17,657 nt of DNA from Treponema sp. (lineage in GTDB: Bacteria > Spirochaetota > Spirochaetia > Treponematales > Breznakiellaceae): NCBI GenBank assembly GCA_031255815.1, contig JAIRRU010000045.1, forward strand, positions 1 to 17,657. Direction: 5' to 3'. A model generated the notes under the pieces. That model made no database searches and had not been told where the DNA came from. It worked only from the letters and a program-made list of their open reading frames with translations. How positions within the stretch are numbered: position 1 is the stretch's first letter; each line of letters opens with the position of its first letter. This document shows positions 16,242 through 17,657 of the stretch, piece by piece. A program made the translations under genes and the position numbers.

Positions 16242-16271
16242 ACTATACGTCCGGCCCCGAACCAAGATCAA
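16242..16271 (-). promoter_or_regulatory. Promoter giving a probable leaderless transcript
   Basis: Minus strand: TTGATC (16266-16271), 18 bases, TATAGT (16242-16247). Only six bases separate the -10 from the ATG at 16233-16235, so the expected transcription start coincides with the A of the ATG. No Shine-Dalgarno sequence is present. Confidence 0.55.
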
Positions 16272-16581
16272 CGGGCCGCGGGGGATTTGCGAACCCCGGA
16301 ACCCCGGCGGGGGATCCGGAATTTTCCCGCGGCCTTTCCCGGCCTTCGCGGGTTCCCTCAGGTGTCCTGCCAGGGCGGGCTGCCCGCGGAATCCCGTTTG
16401 GAAAAAATATTCCGCCGTACGCGCCCTTCGCGCCGTACCGGGCAAAGGCTCTGCCGATCGGCGCCCCGGCCGTACCGTATTTCTTTCGAAGGGCGACGGT
16501 TTCTACGGAGTCCCGGTACAGGGCCGCGAAGCCGCCCTTTTTGTCAAAATCTTCGGCGCAACCCGTTTGAATTCCCCCGCT
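16243..16581 (-). other. Start-less open frame, possible gene remnant
   Basis: One minus-strand frame stays open for 112 codons from a TAA at 16582-16584 to a TAG at 16243-16245. It has no ATG and reads credibly in its first half (DFDKKGGFAALYRDSVETV then LRKKYGTAGAPIGRAF), but becomes proline/arginine/glycine-rich afterwards. I do not recognise it. In GC-rich DNA such frames arise by chance. The rest of this 360-base stretch holds GC-rich dyads (such as CCCGCG/CGCGGG near 16327-16353) and the promoter of the gene at 14520-16235. Confidence 0.25.
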
Positions 16582-16596
16582 TTACATTTACGAGAC

Positions 16597-16697
16597 TTGT
16601 TTAAAAACTTCAGCTTTTAAACAACAGCCGCTTAACGACAGCAAAATGCGGAACATTTTGCAGGGCTTGTTCGAGAACCAGCCGGGTTCTTGAACAA
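16597..16697 (+). repeat. Three-hairpin palindromic element, copy 1
   Basis: Hairpin A: TTGTTTAAAA (16597-16606) and TTTTAAACAA (16615-16624), loop ACTTCAGC. Hairpin B: GCAAAATG (16641-16648) and CATTTTGC (16654-16661), loop CGGAA. Hairpin C: 13-base arms at 16667-16679 and 16685-16697 with one mismatch, loop AGCCG. The whole unit recurs in reverse complement at 17319-17426, with most positions identical over about 100 bases. No coding potential. Confidence 0.85.
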
Positions 16698-16719
16698 ATC
16701 TACTATACGATGGTATCCC

Positions 16720-17067
16720 CTAAATCAACATACCTCGCCCTGAAGGGCGAGGTTGTTGATTTCCGGCATTTTTCGGGTCCAATACCCAGCCGGGATTTTC
16801 GCCTATGGCGTTTCCGGAGATCCCCTCAAAGTGAACCGCGAATGCAAGCTCCGCGTTTTGAGCTATCTGTTTCATCTTAGTTGACTTTGCCCAGGTTGTT
16901 ACATAAAACACGCCCTCTTCATAGTAGGCGTCCGCATCGCGAACGTAGGGGCGGGGTTTTCCCCCGGCGCCGGGTTCCAGCGCGATAGTCGCAAGGGAGA
17001 TGACATTATCCTTGCCCTTGCCGCAGCTTTCCTCGATTAATTTTAATCCCTCTTCATACCTGCCCAT
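16720..17067 (-). pseudogene. Pyridoxamine 5'-phosphate oxidase-fold protein, 3'-truncated
   Basis: From the ATG at 17065-17067 it reads MGRYEEGLKLIEESCGKGKD, then NVISLATIALEPG, RPYVRDADAYYEEGVFYVTT, AKSTKMKQIAQN and ENPGWVLDPKNA, the first ~100 residues of a split-barrel flavin-binding family of about 150 residues. After DPKNA homology ends and 14 unrelated residues (GNQQPRPSGRGMLI) are encoded by the palindrome at 16722-16762 before the stop. The usual C-terminal third, which continues EIRxKLRxAF and helps form the flavin site, is missing and not found nearby. The frame is open 15 codons further to a TTG at 17112, but GAGGG before the ATG and family alignment favour 17067. Probably non-functional. 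Confidence 0.85.
16722..16762. repeat. Long palindrome at the truncation point of the flavin-oxidase gene
   Basis: Arms at 16722-16740 and 16745-16762 pair over 18 bases with a single bulged T at 16731 and a TGAA loop; the core is CCTCGCCC/GGGCGAGG. Such strong hairpins with this kind of core are seen at ends of IS200/IS605-type elements and related non-autonomous palindromic elements, but no transposase or guide-type sequence is here, so that link is inference. It is distinct in sequence from the three-hairpin element. Confidence 0.7.
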
Positions 17068-17318
17068 GCGTAAGCCCTCGTAAAAATATTTTGCCGTGTC
17101 TCGTCCCGGCAACTTTCCCTTTCCTGTTCGATGCCTTCATGCTTCCTGTATATACAAAAACAGGAATGGTACTCTTTGCCGTCTTGCCCGCCGATCAGCG
17201 GCTTTTCGCCAATCAGGCCGCAAGAGACCGCAGCGCGCATAAAAATCCCGGGCTTCCCGGCGAAACAATCCGGTTGTTCCGGTAATTGTATTGTTCAGCG
17301 TCTATCCGCAAATACACT
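17068..17318. other. Upstream region of the truncated gene, no gene seen
   Basis: A minus-strand frame through here (65 codons to 17240) has no recognisable family features and overlaps the real gene out of frame. No convincing promoter was found for the truncated oxidase gene. Confidence 0.4.
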
Positions 17319-17426
17319 GGACTTGTTCAATAACCCGGTTGGTTATTGAACAAGTCCTTGTAAAATGCTCCGCATTTTGCTGTTTTTTAGCGGAAGTTGT
17401 TTAAAAACTGAAGTTTTTAAACAACT
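17319..17426 (-). repeat. Three-hairpin palindromic element, copy 2 (inverted)
   Basis: In plus-strand order: hairpin C with perfect 17-base arms (17319-17335, 17341-17357; loop CGGTT), hairpin B with AAAATGC/GCATTTT (17362-17368, 17372-17378), hairpin A with perfect 15-base arms (17395-17409, 17412-17426; tip CTGAAG). Its reverse complement aligns through the whole of copy 1, including the unpaired spacer between A and B (CCGCT then ACAGCAAAATGCGG). The stems here are longer and cleaner than in copy 1. Confidence 0.85.
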
Positions 17427-17657
17427 CTAATACTATGTTTCCCCCTTCTTTTTTCCTTCCTTCTTCGCCTTTGTGCGCCTTCGTGGTTACAAATTCTTCA
17501 TTCCATATGAGAGTTTGCAGGGTATTAGTATGGATGCGATAGGCCCTGTTGGCGCGAAACCAAGCGGGCCCTGAACGGTCAGATTCCGGGCTTCGCGGAA
17601 TAAAAAGCGATGCTCCGTGCCCGCCCGCGTCGCCCGCGGGTGTTTTGAAATTTGGAA
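17427..17657. other. Gene-less right edge with purine-rich repeat motif
   Basis: No gene is recognised. On the minus strand 17455-17490 reads ACCACGAAGGCGCACAAAGG then CGAAGAAGGAAGG, a degenerate tandem of a ~9-base GAAGGCGCA-like unit resembling intergenic sequences seen in many environmental genomes. A GC-rich dyad (CCCGCG/CGCGGG) lies near 17624-17640. The sequence runs off the window. Confidence 0.4.

Noticed and set aside
17043..17240. 65-residue minus-strand open frame
   Set aside because: Overlaps the flavin-oxidase gene in another frame, has no motifs and no ribosome site.
16597..17426. CRISPR-like repeat array
   Set aside because: Only two copies in opposite orientation, about 620 bases apart; no regular spacers and no cas genes.

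Overview
The window looks like a chromosomal stretch from a GC-rich spirochaete, most likely a free-living or gut-type treponeme. The reasons are a 571-residue protein that resembles a family I associate with spirochaetes (DUF5312), a MalT-type LuxR regulator pair, a hybrid kinase/HD-GYP signalling pair of a kind common in treponemes, and saccharolytic genes. No rRNA, tRNA, CRISPR array or intact transposase was seen. The taxonomic call is inference from gene content. Nearly all genes lie on the minus strand; only the sugar isomerase-like gene at 10674-11570 is on the plus strand.

Region 1 (1-3120) holds two tandem paralogous MalT-type ATPase/LuxR regulators, the second cut by the window edge. 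Each has its own TTGACA-type promoter with repeat sequence over or next to the -10. Region 2 (3127-7161) is a two-gene signalling operon: a membrane hybrid histidine kinase (extracellular sensor, HisKA, HATPase, receiver, Hpt) followed 15 bases later by a receiver/HD-GYP response regulator. This suggests a phosphorelay that ends in cyclic-di-GMP hydrolysis.

Region 3 (7367-11570) is carbohydrate related. It contains an aldo/keto-reductase-like TIM-barrel protein, an internal fragment of a LplC/MalG-type sugar ABC permease, a cysteine-rich zinc-ribbon protein translationally coupled to a GH51 alpha-L-arabinofuranosidase, and a divergently transcribed xylose-isomerase-like TIM-barrel protein. 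The divergent intergenic region carries facing promoters and an operator-like palindrome. Region 4 (11616-16271) is a probable operon: spirochaete DUF5312-like gene, argS, aldo/keto reductase. Its first gene seems to have a leaderless start.

Region 5 (16272-17657) is decayed, gene-poor DNA. A pyridoxamine-phosphate-oxidase-fold gene is truncated at its 3' end exactly where an 18-bp palindrome begins, and the remnant is enclosed by two inverted copies of a ~105-base element made of three successive hairpins (A-B-C).

The most unusual signal is this three-hairpin element. Relatives with the same order and similar loops but different stem sequences occur at 8221-8330, 8688-8726 and 14465-14491. 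Two inverted pairs each enclose a broken gene (permease fragment; flavin-oxidase fragment). This looks like a family of non-autonomous palindromic repeats associated with gene decay or rearrangement. I know of no described family that it matches, but I could not search.
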